Translations under genes and position numbers: made by a program
In this document: one piece after another, positions 8,445 to 16,066 of the stretch
Numbering within the stretch: position 1 is the stretch's first letter
Layout: each line of letters starts with the position of its first letter
Assembly (NCBI GenBank): GCA_964498075.1
Contig: CAZCGA010000021.1
Coordinates: 3,997-67,996 of the forward strand
Direction: 5' to 3'
Origin: CAZCGA01 sp964498075
GTDB taxonomy: Bacteria; Desulfobacterota; Binatia; HRBIN30
Length of the DNA: 64,000 bases
Notes under the pieces: generated by a model
Seen by the model: the letters and a program-made list of their open reading frames with translations, nothing else
What the model was told of the DNA's origin: nothing
The model's database searches: none

Positions 8445-9818
8445 ATGCGTCGATCGATGTGGTTCGTCCTCGCCGTTGGGCTCGCACTCGGCAGCCAGCA
8501 CGCCGTCTGGGCGCAAGGAGCGCCGCCCCCGGATACGGAGATGCTGGCGAAGCAGGCGCGCGAAGCCGGCCTCAAGGGCGGCGACGTGCTGGGCAAGGAT
8601 AATTGGGAGCTCGCCAAGGACTTGCTGCCGCCGGAGATTCTCCGGCACTACAAGGACGGCGAGTACGTCAACCGGATCATCGATTGGCCGCTCGGCATCT
8701 ACAAGTGGGACCCGGAGTTCAAGGCGGCCAGCGAGGCGAACAGCGGCCGCTACGACGTCAATGCGCTGGGAACCGTCGTCGACAAAGCGTCCGGCAAGCA
8801 GCCGCCGCTCATCTACGGGCTCCCGTTTCCAACCATCGATCCGCAGGATCCGAACGCCGGCATCAAGGTGCTGTGGAACTTCAACTACCACTACTACAAC
8901 GAGGGCAACAGCCACAACGTCACGCTGCTGGACTGGGTCAGTCCGACGCGCGTGGACCGCGAGGCTACCGAGGACGTCCACTTCCTGTACTACGACGGCC
9001 AGGGCTCACGCTATCGACTGCCGAACCCCAACAACTTCTCCGGGCAGTTCATCGCCGTCGCCACCTCGCCGGTCGACTTGCACGGCACGGCGGCGCTCAC
9101 CTGGCGCTATCGCGACTCCGACAAGCGTGACTCCAACTGGGTGTATGTTCCGGCGCTGCGGCGCGTGCGTGCCGTCAGCCCGTCGAACCGCTCCGACGGG
9201 TTCCTGGGCTCCGACATGAGCCAGGACGACGGGCCGTTCTTCGACGGCAAGCCCGAGGACTTCACCTGGAAGCTGGTCGGCGAATCGGAGATCCTGCGCC
9301 TCGTCGATCCGCTCAGCTTTCAGGGCGAGGGCCATCAGGTGTGGTTGCCGGGCGGCGGCTGGCGCTCCGTGTGGCCGGAGAAGCCGGTGGTGGGATTCGA
9401 GGATCGGAACTGGAAGGGTGTCGCGTGGGCGCCCCTGCAGGCGGCGCTGGCACGACGCGCGGTCTGGATCATCGAAGGAGTCCCCAAGGATAAGTACTAC
9501 CTGTTCGGGAAGATCCAGCTATACATCGACAAAGAGACGTATTTCGGGGCGTGGAACCGCAAGTACGCGTGGACCGGTGAGCTGCTCAACACGCTCCAGG
9601 TCACCGCCTACCAGCGGCAGGAGCTGAAACGTCCCGACGGCGCCAGCGAGTGGCTGGGAGCCTCGAACTTCGCCTTCCAGTGCGCCGAGAACATCAAGAT
9701 GAACCGCGCCACGCTCGGGGGCTTGTTGCCGCGCGGCAAGGACGTCGCCAACGATCGCCGCATACCGTACCAACCCAGCTTCTTCGACGCCTCAACGCTG
9801 CAACGCTTCGGGAAATGA
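8445..9818 (+). CDS. DUF1329 (LolA/LolB-like) outer-membrane-associated protein
   Basis: 457 residues. Signal peptide of about 24 residues ending AVWA-QG. The remainder carries hallmarks of DUF1329: an NRIIDWPLGIYKWDPEF block, YVPALRRVRAVSPSNRSDGF, and a C-terminal TLGGLLPRGK. DUF1329 proteins are predicted to be lipoprotein-carrier-like periplasmic folds encoded beside RND exporters and usually DUF1302, a putative outer-membrane protein. No DUF1302 gene is present here. GGGAGG precedes the ATG by seven bases. Together with the two genes upstream it probably transfers a lipid between membranes; the cargo and direction are unknown. Confidence 0.9.
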   Translation: MRRSMWFVLAVGLALGSQHAVWAQGAPPPDTEMLAKQAREAGLKGGDVLGKDNWELAKDLLPPEILRHYKDGEYVNRIIDWPLGIYKWDPEFKAASEANSGRYDVNALGTVVDKASGKQPPLIYGLPFPTIDPQDPNAGIKVLWNFNYHYYNEGNSHNVTLLDWVSPTRVDREATEDVHFLYYDGQGSRYRLPNPNNFSGQFIAVATSPVDLHGTAALTWRYRDSDKRDSNWVYVPALRRVRAVSPSNRSDGFLGSDMSQDDGPFFDGKPEDFTWKLVGESEILRLVDPLSFQGEGHQVWLPGGGWRSVWPEKPVVGFEDRNWKGVAWAPLQAALARRAVWIIEGVPKDKYYLFGKIQLYIDKETYFGAWNRKYAWTGELLNTLQVTAYQRQELKRPDGASEWLGASNFAFQCAENIKMNRATLGGLLPRGKDVANDRRIPYQPSFFDASTLQRFGK

Positions 9819-9842
9819 AGAAGGGTTCAGTGCAGGAAGACC

Positions 9843-10637
9843 ATGTCTGACTTCAAAGCCATCCAGCTCGCCATCGAGAACAACGTTGCGTGGATCACCA
9901 TGAATCGCCCGGAGCAGCGCAACGCCGTCAACGCCGAGATGCGCGACGAGCTGATCGGTGTGCTCACCGGCGCGCGCACCAACGCCGACATCCGCGCCCT
10001 GGTGCTCACCGGCAGCGGCAAGGGTTTCTGCACCGGCGCCGACCTGTCCGGCCCGCGCGTGCAGGGGCCGAGCAGTCCGGGTGCCGGCCGGGAGCTGATG
10101 AAGAGCAGCTCGCAGCGACTGATGCGGACGCTGTGGGAGCTGGAGAAGCCGGTGGTCGCGGCCGTCAATGGCGTCGCCGCCGGGCTCGGCTCGCATCTCG
10201 CCTTCGCCAGCGACTTCGTCATCGCCGCGGCGGACGCGCGTTTCATCGAAGTCTTCGTGCGTCGCGGCATTGCGGTCGATGCCGCCGGCGCGTTCCTGCT
10301 GCCGCGCCTCATCGGCTTGCAGAAGGCGAAGGAGCTGGTGTTCTTCGGCGACGACCTGAGCGCCGACGAGGCGCAACGCGTCGGCCTCGTGAGCAAGGTG
10401 GTGCCGGGCGATCAGCTGCAGGCGACGGCGCGCCAGTGGGCCGAGCGCCTCGCCAAAGGCCCGACCTTCGCCATCGGCATGTCGAAGCGCCTGCTGAACC
10501 GTTCCCTCGAGTCGTCGCTCGACACGGCGCTCGAAGAGGAAGCCATGGCGCAGATGCTGGTCACCCAATCCGAAGACACGCGCGAAGGCATGACGGCCTT
10601 CGTGGAACGCCGCCAGCCGCAGTTCCGGGGAAAATGA
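9843..10637 (+). CDS. Enoyl-CoA hydratase/isomerase family protein
   Basis: 264 residues, normal for the crotonase fold. The N-terminal strand is followed by MNRPEQRNAV, the CoA-binding GKGFCTGADL, the oxyanion-hole region AAVNGVAAGLGSHLAFASD and a C-terminal tail typical of the family. In hydratases a first catalytic Glu normally follows the GxG of the oxyanion loop; here the sequence is GLGSHLAF, so Ser replaces Glu, and the second position reads GIAVDAAGA with Asp. This pattern fits isomerase- or PaaG-like members more than a classic hydratase. A good AGGAAG site lies before the ATG at 9843, 24 bases after DUF1329, so it belongs to the same operon. Confidence 0.88.
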   Translation: MSDFKAIQLAIENNVAWITMNRPEQRNAVNAEMRDELIGVLTGARTNADIRALVLTGSGKGFCTGADLSGPRVQGPSSPGAGRELMKSSSQRLMRTLWELEKPVVAAVNGVAAGLGSHLAFASDFVIAAADARFIEVFVRRGIAVDAAGAFLLPRLIGLQKAKELVFFGDDLSADEAQRVGLVSKVVPGDQLQATARQWAERLAKGPTFAIGMSKRLLNRSLESSLDTALEEEAMAQMLVTQSEDTREGMTAFVERRQPQFRGK

Positions 10638-10642
10638 CGTGC

Positions 10643-10695
10643 CCGTGTTCGTGAGTCGTGCTCGTTCATGACGAACACGAACACGAGCACGAACG
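10643..10695. repeat. Imperfect inverted repeat of CGTGTTCGTG/CACGAACACG units
   Basis: The 67-base gap between the crotonase and dehydrogenase genes is almost filled by GTTCGTG/CTCGTG units on the left and GAACACG/GAGCACG units on the right, separated by a short ATGAC centre. The arms pair imperfectly and could form a hairpin. The dehydrogenase has no recognisable ribosome site, so the repeat occupies its expected place. It is a short dispersed-repeat type of sequence rather than a run-on terminator, as no T tract follows. Confidence 0.55.
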
Positions 10696-10704
10696 CGAGT
10701 CGCC

Positions 10705-11934
10705 ATGAAGGCTCTCCAGTTTCGCTTCTCGATTCCGCGCTACGCCTACTCGAAGCTGCTGGGGCGCTTCCGGCCTGACGCGTACTGGGACCGCTACTCG
10801 GCGCTCGCGTACGCCGACATTCCTGAGCCCGCGCTGCGCACCGATCGCTGGGTGAGGGTGCAGACCCAGCTCAGCGGCATCTGCGGCAGCGACATGAGCG
10901 CGCTCTTCCTGCACGGCAGCCCGGACTCGCCGCTGACGCCGTTCGTGTCGTTCCCGATGGTGATGGGGCACGAGATCGTGGCGCGCGTCGTCGAGGTGGG
11001 GGCTGCCGTCCGCCGGGTCGAGGTGGGGCAGCGCGTCGTGATCAATCCGATGCTTTCGTGTACGCCGCGCGGTATCGACCCGCCGTGCGCGTCGTGTCAG
11101 GCGGGTGAGTTCAGCCTGTGCCGCAACTTCGCGGAGGGTAACCTGCCACCAGGTCTGCTGATTGGATCGAACAGCGCCGTCAATGGCGGCTACGCGCCGT
11201 TCATTGCGGTGCACGAGCAGCAGTGCATCGCCGTGCCCGACGACGTCAGTCAGACGCACGCTGTGCTCACCGATCCGGTGGCCGTGACGCTGCGCGCCAT
11301 CCTGCGCCATCCGCCCGGCGACCGCGACGTCTGCCTGGTGTACGGCTGCGGCATTCTCGGTCTGGGTGCCGTCGCCTGCCTGCGCGCCTTGCATCCACAG
11401 GCGCAGATCGTCGCCGTCGCCAAGTACGACTTCCAAAAGCGGCTGGCGCAGCAGCTTGGTGCCAACGAAGTGGTGTCGTCGCGCCCCGAGAACGAGCTGA
11501 TCACCACGGTCGCCAAGCTGACCGGCGCGCGCCGCTACCAGCCGATGCGCGGCAAGCCGATCCTCATGGGCGGCGTCCAGCGCGTCTACGACTGTATCGG
11601 CAGCGCCGGCACGATCGAGACCAGCCTGCGCCTGTGTGACGCGCGCGGCACGGTGGTGATCATCGGCGTCGACGTCCCCAAACGCGTCGAGTGGTCACCC
11701 ATCTGGTTTCGCGAGATCGACCTCGCCGGATCGATGGCGGTGGGCACCGAGCGCTTCGAAGGCGAGCGGCTGCACACCTACGAGGTTTATCTCCGACTCG
11801 TGCGCGCCGGACGCCTGAGCCTGGAGCCCCTCGTCACCCACAAGCTCCCGCTGGAGCGCTACGCCGACGCCTTTGCCACCTGCAGCGGCCGCGGCCGCGC
11901 CGGCGCGGTGAAGGTGGCATTCGAATTCACCTGA
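10705..11934 (+). CDS. Zinc-dependent medium-chain alcohol dehydrogenase
   Basis: 409 residues. Catalytic-zinc residues are visible as Cys60 (GICGSD) and His89-Glu90 (MGHE). A structural-zinc lobe is formed by Cys119, Cys128, Cys131 and Cys139 (PPCASCQAGEFSLC). The Rossmann nucleotide-binding turn YGCGILGLGAVA lies near residue 210. An insertion near residues 265-285 (ARRYQPMRGKPILMGG) is unusual for the family. It probably oxidises an alcohol or reduces an aldehyde with NAD(P); the substrate cannot be read from sequence. Last gene of the run beginning at 4961, although the repeat upstream may separate its expression. Confidence 0.88.
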   Translation: MKALQFRFSIPRYAYSKLLGRFRPDAYWDRYSALAYADIPEPALRTDRWVRVQTQLSGICGSDMSALFLHGSPDSPLTPFVSFPMVMGHEIVARVVEVGAAVRRVEVGQRVVINPMLSCTPRGIDPPCASCQAGEFSLCRNFAEGNLPPGLLIGSNSAVNGGYAPFIAVHEQQCIAVPDDVSQTHAVLTDPVAVTLRAILRHPPGDRDVCLVYGCGILGLGAVACLRALHPQAQIVAVAKYDFQKRLAQQLGANEVVSSRPENELITTVAKLTGARRYQPMRGKPILMGGVQRVYDCIGSAGTIETSLRLCDARGTVVIIGVDVPKRVEWSPIWFREIDLAGSMAVGTERFEGERLHTYEVYLRLVRAGRLSLEPLVTHKLPLERYADAFATCSGRGRAGAVKVAFEFT

Positions 11935-12084
11935 TCGGCTTCGCGGGACGCGGGCGATCGCCACGCTCGACGCGCGGCACTTCGGCGCCGTGCAGCTCCA
12001 CGGGCGCCCCAAGCTCCTCCCGCGCGACCTGCAGCCGTCTTCTCAACTGGACAGATCCGCAAATATCCGTGCTATGCTGCCGCC

Positions 12085-12651
12085 ATGAATCCCGCCCGGC
12101 GCCGCGCCACGTACGCGGACTTGGTCGAGGTTCCGGACCATCTGGTGGCCGAGATTGTCGACGGCGATTTGTATACTGCGCCGCGGCCGGCATCACCGCA
12201 CGCCACGGCGGCGTCGAGCATCGCAGGCGATCTGAACGGCGCGTTTCATCGCCCCGCCGACGGCCCTGGACGACCGGGCGGTTGGTGGATTCTGGTTGAG
12301 CCCGAGCTGCATCTCGGTCCCGACGTCATCGTTCCGGACCTCGCCGGCTGGCGCCGCGCGCGCCTGCCGGCCCTGCTCGACGTTGCCTACTTCGAACTGG
12401 CACCCGACTGGGTGTGCGAGGTCGTGTCGCCTACAACGGGAGCGCTCGATCGCGGCCGTAAGATGCCCATCTACGCTCGCGAAGCCATCGGGCATCTGTG
12501 GTTGGTCGATCCCATCTCGCGCACGCTCGAGGTCTACAGCCTCGACCGCTCGCGTTGGGTGGTTGCGAGCACACACGGCGGGAAGGAGACGATTCGAGCC
12601 GAGCCATTCGCTGCCATCGATCTCGACATCGGCCGCTGGTGGCTCGACTAG
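12085..12651 (+). CDS. Uma2-family (DUF820) putative endonuclease
   Basis: 188 residues with the order of the Uma2/DUF820 PD-(D/E)XK fold: N-terminal YADLVEVPDHLVAEIVDGD, a central EPELHLGPDVIVPDLAGW that carries the acidic pair, then WVCEVVSPTTGALDRGRKMPIYA with the catalytic Glu and downstream Lys, and HLWLVDP. These proteins are abundant in some cyanobacteria and Planctomycetes and are thought to be nucleases, perhaps of mobile origin; their cellular role is not established. The gene stands alone, 150 bases after the dehydrogenase. The active-site residues look intact. Confidence 0.85.
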   Translation: MNPARRRATYADLVEVPDHLVAEIVDGDLYTAPRPASPHATAASSIAGDLNGAFHRPADGPGRPGGWWILVEPELHLGPDVIVPDLAGWRRARLPALLDVAYFELAPDWVCEVVSPTTGALDRGRKMPIYAREAIGHLWLVDPISRTLEVYSLDRSRWVVASTHGGKETIRAEPFAAIDLDIGRWWLD

Positions 12652-12705
12652 GTGCGTCCGGATGGAACGCGAGACCATCATCACCGACACGGCCGAACAG
12701 TTGGG

Positions 12706-13334
12706 GTGTCACGGCGACAATTCTTGCAAGTCATCGGCAGTACGGCGGCAGCCGTGGGCGTTGGTGCCTGTGCTCCCCTCCGGCCATATGCGGTCGCCAC
12801 ACCCCCGTCGGCGACGCCGCTCACAGTGCTCGCCTATAACGAGAATCCCTTCGGGATCTTTCCGGCGGCGCGCGACGCGATTGTAGCCGCCGCCGAGAAG
12901 GGTAACCGCTACCCGAAGCAGACGGCGGACGAGCTGCGCGACGTCATCGCGCAGAGGCTCGACGTGGATGCGGAGATGGTCGTGCTCGGGAGCGGCTCGA
13001 TCGAGCCGCTCAAGATTGCTTTATTGCACGCCGGGCCACGGACCAGTAGTGGCCGAGCCGACCTTCGAGGCCGTGGTCTCGTATGCGGCGCTCGATAGCA
13101 TCGAGCCGATCAAGGTTCCGCTCACCAGCGATCATCGCGTCGACCTTGATCATATGCTCGCCGCTGCCAAAGGCGCCGGGCCCGGTGCCCCCGGTCATCG
13201 ACGCCCTCAAGCAGCGCGGCTTTCTGGTCGGTCGACTGTTTCCGTCGATGCCCAACTCCCTGCGGGTCTCCCTGGGCACCGAGGAACAGATGACGCGCTT
13301 TCAACCCGTGCTCGGCGAGGTGCTCGAGCTCTGA
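12706..13334 (+). pseudogene. Broken HisC-like class I/II aminotransferase with Tat signal
   Basis: From a GTG at 12706 the sequence reads a Tat leader (MSRRQFLQVIGSTAAAVGVG) followed by a good histidinol-phosphate-aminotransferase N-terminus (AYNENPFGIFPAARDAI, GNRYPKQTADELR, GSGSIEPLK). Near 13020-13045 the match shifts by one base into another frame (GHGPVVAEPTFEAVVSYAA, SIEPIKVPLT). Near 13180 it shifts again to a C-terminal segment (VIDALKQRGFLVGR, LRVSLGTEEQM) ending at 13334. The central ~150 residues, including the PLP-binding lysine, are missing. The gene is therefore non-functional by at least one frameshift plus an internal deletion. A sequencing error could explain the first shift but not the missing core. 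Confidence 0.8.
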
Positions 13335-13370
13335 TTGACTTTGCGCGCGCAGCGGGCGTATCGACTGGAC

Positions 13371-13955
13371 GTGGAGCGCGAGGTCATCATCACCGGCATG
13401 GGCGGCCAGGGCATTCAGCTCATGGCCAAGGTCATGGCGCAGGCAGCGAATCGCGCCGGCAAACAGGTCATGCTGTTCGGCATGTACCAGGGCATGATGC
13501 GCGGCGGGTCGAGTGAGTCGACCGTCGTCATCAGCGACGTGGAGATCCAGGCGCCGCCGATCATTCCCCACACCTGGAGCGTGTTGGCCATGCATCCGAT
13601 GGCCTTGTCAGACATCGCAAGGAAGCTGCGGCCCGGTGGCGTGCTGTTCGTCAACTCTACGCTGGTCCACCGCGTGCCGCGCGACGATGTCGAGCGCATC
13701 GCCATTCCCGCAACCAAGATGGCGGAAGCAGCCGGCAACATCATGGGCGCCGGGATGATCGCCCTCGGTGCCTTCTGCGCCGCGACCGGTCTCGTCGATC
13801 ACGATGCCCTCGTCACCGCGATGCGCGACTCGCTGCCCCCGCACCGCCAGCACCTCGCCGAGAAGAACGTGCAGCTGCTCGACCTGGGAGCCAACTTCAT
13901 TCGCCGGGGTGGAGTGGAGCACTCAGGACTCAGCACGCAGCACCCAGCACTGTGA
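13371..13955 (+). CDS. korC: 2-oxoacid:ferredoxin oxidoreductase, gamma subunit
   Basis: 194 residues from a GTG at 13371; an earlier in-frame TTG at 13335 would add 12 residues without family likeness. The start EREVIITGMGGQGIQLMAK is the signature of the gamma subunit of 2-oxoglutarate/pyruvate/isovalerate:ferredoxin oxidoreductases, followed by the GMMRGGSSESTVVIS motif. The complex decarboxylates a 2-oxoacid with CoA, feeding electrons to ferredoxin. The last 15 residues (EHSGLSTQHPAL) derive from a low-complexity CAGCAC-type tract rather than conserved sequence. The stop overlaps the next ATG (TGATG). Confidence 0.9.
   Translation: MEREVIITGMGGQGIQLMAKVMAQAANRAGKQVMLFGMYQGMMRGGSSESTVVISDVEIQAPPIIPHTWSVLAMHPMALSDIARKLRPGGVLFVNSTLVHRVPRDDVERIAIPATKMAEAAGNIMGAGMIALGAFCAATGLVDHDALVTAMRDSLPPHRQHLAEKNVQLLDLGANFIRRGGVEHSGLSTQHPAL
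13915..13952. repeat. CAGCAC-type low-complexity tract at a gene end
   Basis: Imperfect repeats of ACTCAG/CAGCAC(C) units run through the last codons of the gamma subunit and into its TGATG overlap with the ferredoxin gene. A comparable GGGGTCAGGG-type tract sits in the first codons of the alpha subunit (about 14160-14185). Both occur only at gene junctions and add non-conserved residues to the proteins. Confidence 0.5.
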
Positions 13956-14158
13956 TGCAAGCCACCGTCACCATCGACATCGAGACCTGCAAGGGCTGCG
14001 TGCTGTGCATCCCCGTCTGCCCGCCGAAGGTGCTGGAGATGTCGACCGCGGTGAACGGCAAGGGTTACCGCTACCCGATCCTGCACGACGGCTGCACCGG
14101 ATGCGAGCTGTGCGGTAAGATCTGCCCCGACTTCTGCTTCGAGGTCTACCGTGAGTGA
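13955..14158 (+). CDS. korD: 2-oxoacid:ferredoxin oxidoreductase, delta (2x[4Fe-4S] ferredoxin) subunit
   Basis: 67 residues from the ATG at 13955. Two complete cluster-binding motifs are present: Cys12, Cys15, Cys18 and Cys22 (CKGCVLCIPVCP), then Cys47, Cys50, Cys53 and Cys57 (CTGCELCGKICP). This is the electron-carrying delta subunit of four-subunit oxidoreductases. It overlaps the gamma gene by one base and the alpha gene by eight, so all four genes are tightly coupled. Confidence 0.93.
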   Translation: MQATVTIDIETCKGCVLCIPVCPPKVLEMSTAVNGKGYRYPILHDGCTGCELCGKICPDFCFEVYRE

Positions 14159-15254
14159 AGGGGTAATCAGGGGTCAGGGATCGGGGACCCGGGTGCTGAT
14201 GGAAGGCTCGCAGGCTCTCGCCGAAGCCGCGATCCAAGCGGGCTGCCGCTTCTACGCCGGTTACCCGATCACGCCGTCGACGGAGATCCTGGAGTACATG
14301 TCGGTGCGCCTGCCGCAGGTGGGCGGCGTGTGCATGAACGCCGAAAGCGAGATCGAGGCCATCGGCATGGTGTGGGGCGCGGCCGGTTGCGGCGTCCGCG
14401 CCATGACCGCATCGACGGGGCAGGGCATCAGCTTGATGCAGGAGAGCTTCGCCGAGCTGGCCAACGCGCAGATCCCCGTCGTCGTCGTCAACATGTGCCG
14501 CGGCCAGGGCGACTATTTCCAATCGACGCGCGGCGGCGGCCACGGCGACTACCGCCACATCGTGCTCTCGCCGTCGTCGGCACAGGAAGCTGCCGACCTG
14601 ACGATGCAGGCCTTCTACCTCGCCGAGAAGTGGCGCAACCCGGTGATGATCATGGGCGACTTCCTGCTCTCTCATACTTCCGAGCTGGTGGAGTTCGGCA
14701 CCTTCAACGAAGCTGGCTTGCCGCCGAAGACGTGGGCGACGACCGGGGCGCAGGGCCGCAAGGCGATCACGCTCAGCCCGCTCGGACCGTCGGAGAAGTT
14801 GTCGACCAACGTCGCCGCAGCGCTCGCCAACGTCATCGGCAAGCACCCGGACATCAAGAAGGAAGAGGTGCGCGCCGATACCGGCTTTCTGGACGACGCC
14901 GACCTGGTCGTGGTGGCCTTCGGCTTCCCCGGCCGTTTCGTGAAGTACGCCGTGCGTATGGCGCGCGAGCAAGGGCTGAAGGTCGGCTACATCCGACCGA
15001 TTAGCTTGTGGCCGTTTCCGTCCGATGTGGTGGCACAGGCGGCAGAGCATGCCAAGACGATCGCCGTCTTCGAGCTGAGCTCGGGGCAGATGATCGAAGA
15101 CGTTCAGCTCGCCGTCCTCGGGCGCGCGCCGGTGGTGGCCATCGGCGGCATCAGCCACGACCATTCCGGCTTCGGCGTGGGACCGATCCTCAACGTCGAG
15201 TACATCCTACAGCGGATCCACGATGTCTATCCGCGAAAGGCGATGACTGCATGA
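14151..15254 (+). CDS. korA: 2-oxoacid:ferredoxin oxidoreductase, alpha subunit
   Basis: 367 residues. FYAGYPITPSTEILEYM, the ESEIEAIGMVWGAAGCG block and the TASTGQGISLMQE motif identify the alpha subunit that binds the 2-oxoacid and part of thiamine diphosphate. The second domain near residues 250-350 (LVVVAFGFPGR, RPISLWPFPSD) is the usual C-terminal transketolase-like domain. Size and motifs fit the 2-oxoglutarate type (KorA) rather than the ~400-residue pyruvate type, but the substrate is not proven. GTG start at 14151 inside the ferredoxin gene; ends with an ATGA overlap on korB. Confidence 0.92.
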   Translation: MSEGVIRGQGSGTRVLMEGSQALAEAAIQAGCRFYAGYPITPSTEILEYMSVRLPQVGGVCMNAESEIEAIGMVWGAAGCGVRAMTASTGQGISLMQESFAELANAQIPVVVVNMCRGQGDYFQSTRGGGHGDYRHIVLSPSSAQEAADLTMQAFYLAEKWRNPVMIMGDFLLSHTSELVEFGTFNEAGLPPKTWATTGAQGRKAITLSPLGPSEKLSTNVAAALANVIGKHPDIKKEEVRADTGFLDDADLVVVAFGFPGRFVKYAVRMAREQGLKVGYIRPISLWPFPSDVVAQAAEHAKTIAVFELSSGQMIEDVQLAVLGRAPVVAIGGISHDHSGFGVGPILNVEYILQRIHDVYPRKAMTA

Positions 15255-16018
15255 GTCAAGAGGCTTCGCCAACTCACGAGTCACTCCGAAAGGTTTTCGA
15301 CAAGCCCGAGCTGCTGCTGACCACGCAGCACTCGCTCTGTCCCGGCTGCGGCGAGCCGACGGCCTTGCGGACGGTCCTCGAGCTGATCCAGGAGATGGAG
15401 CTGCGCGACCGGACGATCTGCGTGTGCGGCATCGGCTGCTACACTGCGTTCCCCGGCATCATTGATATCGACGTCCAGCAGGCGCTGCACGGGCGCGCCC
15501 CGTCGGTGGCCACCGGCGTGAAGCGCGTGCTGCCCGACCGCTTCGTGTTCACCCTGCAGGGCGACGGCGACATGGTGTCCGAAGGCCTGCAGGAGGTCAT
15601 CCACACCGCAGCCCGCGGCGAGAAGGTCACCGCGGTGCTGCTCAACAACGGCGTCTTCGGCGAGACCGGGGGGCACATGACCGCGACGAGCGTGCTCGGC
15701 CAACACACCAAGACCAGCGTCGGCGGCCGCGACGTCGAGCGGCACGGCCATCCGATCAAGATCAGCGAGCTGATTGCCCAGCTCGACGGCGTCGCCTACG
15801 TCGCCCGCGGCGCCATGCACACCCCCGCGGCGATCAAGTGGACCAAGCAGTGCCTGCGCGACGCCTTCCAGTCGCAGCTCGACGGCAAAGGCTTCTCCCT
15901 CGTCGAGATCCTCACCATGTGCCCCACCGACTGGTTCGTTCCGCCGGAAGCCGGGCCGGACTGGCTGGACGAGAATCTGAAGTCGACCTACCCGCTACGG
16001 GTGATCAAGGGTCCGTAG
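15251..16018 (+). CDS. korB: 2-oxoacid:ferredoxin oxidoreductase, beta subunit
   Basis: 255 residues from the ATG at 15251, which overlaps the alpha stop as ATGA. The N-terminal Cys pair HSLCPGCGEP (Cys30, Cys33), a further CVCGIGCY, the thiamine-diphosphate motif LQGDGDMVSEG and NNGVFGETGG are all present, as in KorB. The C-terminus MCPTDWFVPPEA is also typical. With the three upstream genes it makes a complete gamma-delta-alpha-beta enzyme, which could serve oxidative TCA flux in a ferredoxin-using organism or reductive carboxylation. It converges on the aminopeptidase, with 48 bases between stop codons. Confidence 0.93.
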   Translation: MSQEASPTHESLRKVFDKPELLLTTQHSLCPGCGEPTALRTVLELIQEMELRDRTICVCGIGCYTAFPGIIDIDVQQALHGRAPSVATGVKRVLPDRFVFTLQGDGDMVSEGLQEVIHTAARGEKVTAVLLNNGVFGETGGHMTATSVLGQHTKTSVGGRDVERHGHPIKISELIAQLDGVAYVARGAMHTPAAIKWTKQCLRDAFQSQLDGKGFSLVEILTMCPTDWFVPPEAGPDWLDENLKSTYPLRVIKGP

Positions 16019-16066
16019 CCGGGAGCCGCATCCCTTCAGCGCCTTGACGGACGCGGTGAGCCTGAC

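Noticed and set aside
12030..12084. Possible promoter before the Uma2 gene (TGGACA ... TATGCT)
   Set aside because: Spacer is about 19 bases and the -35 match is partial; too weak to list.
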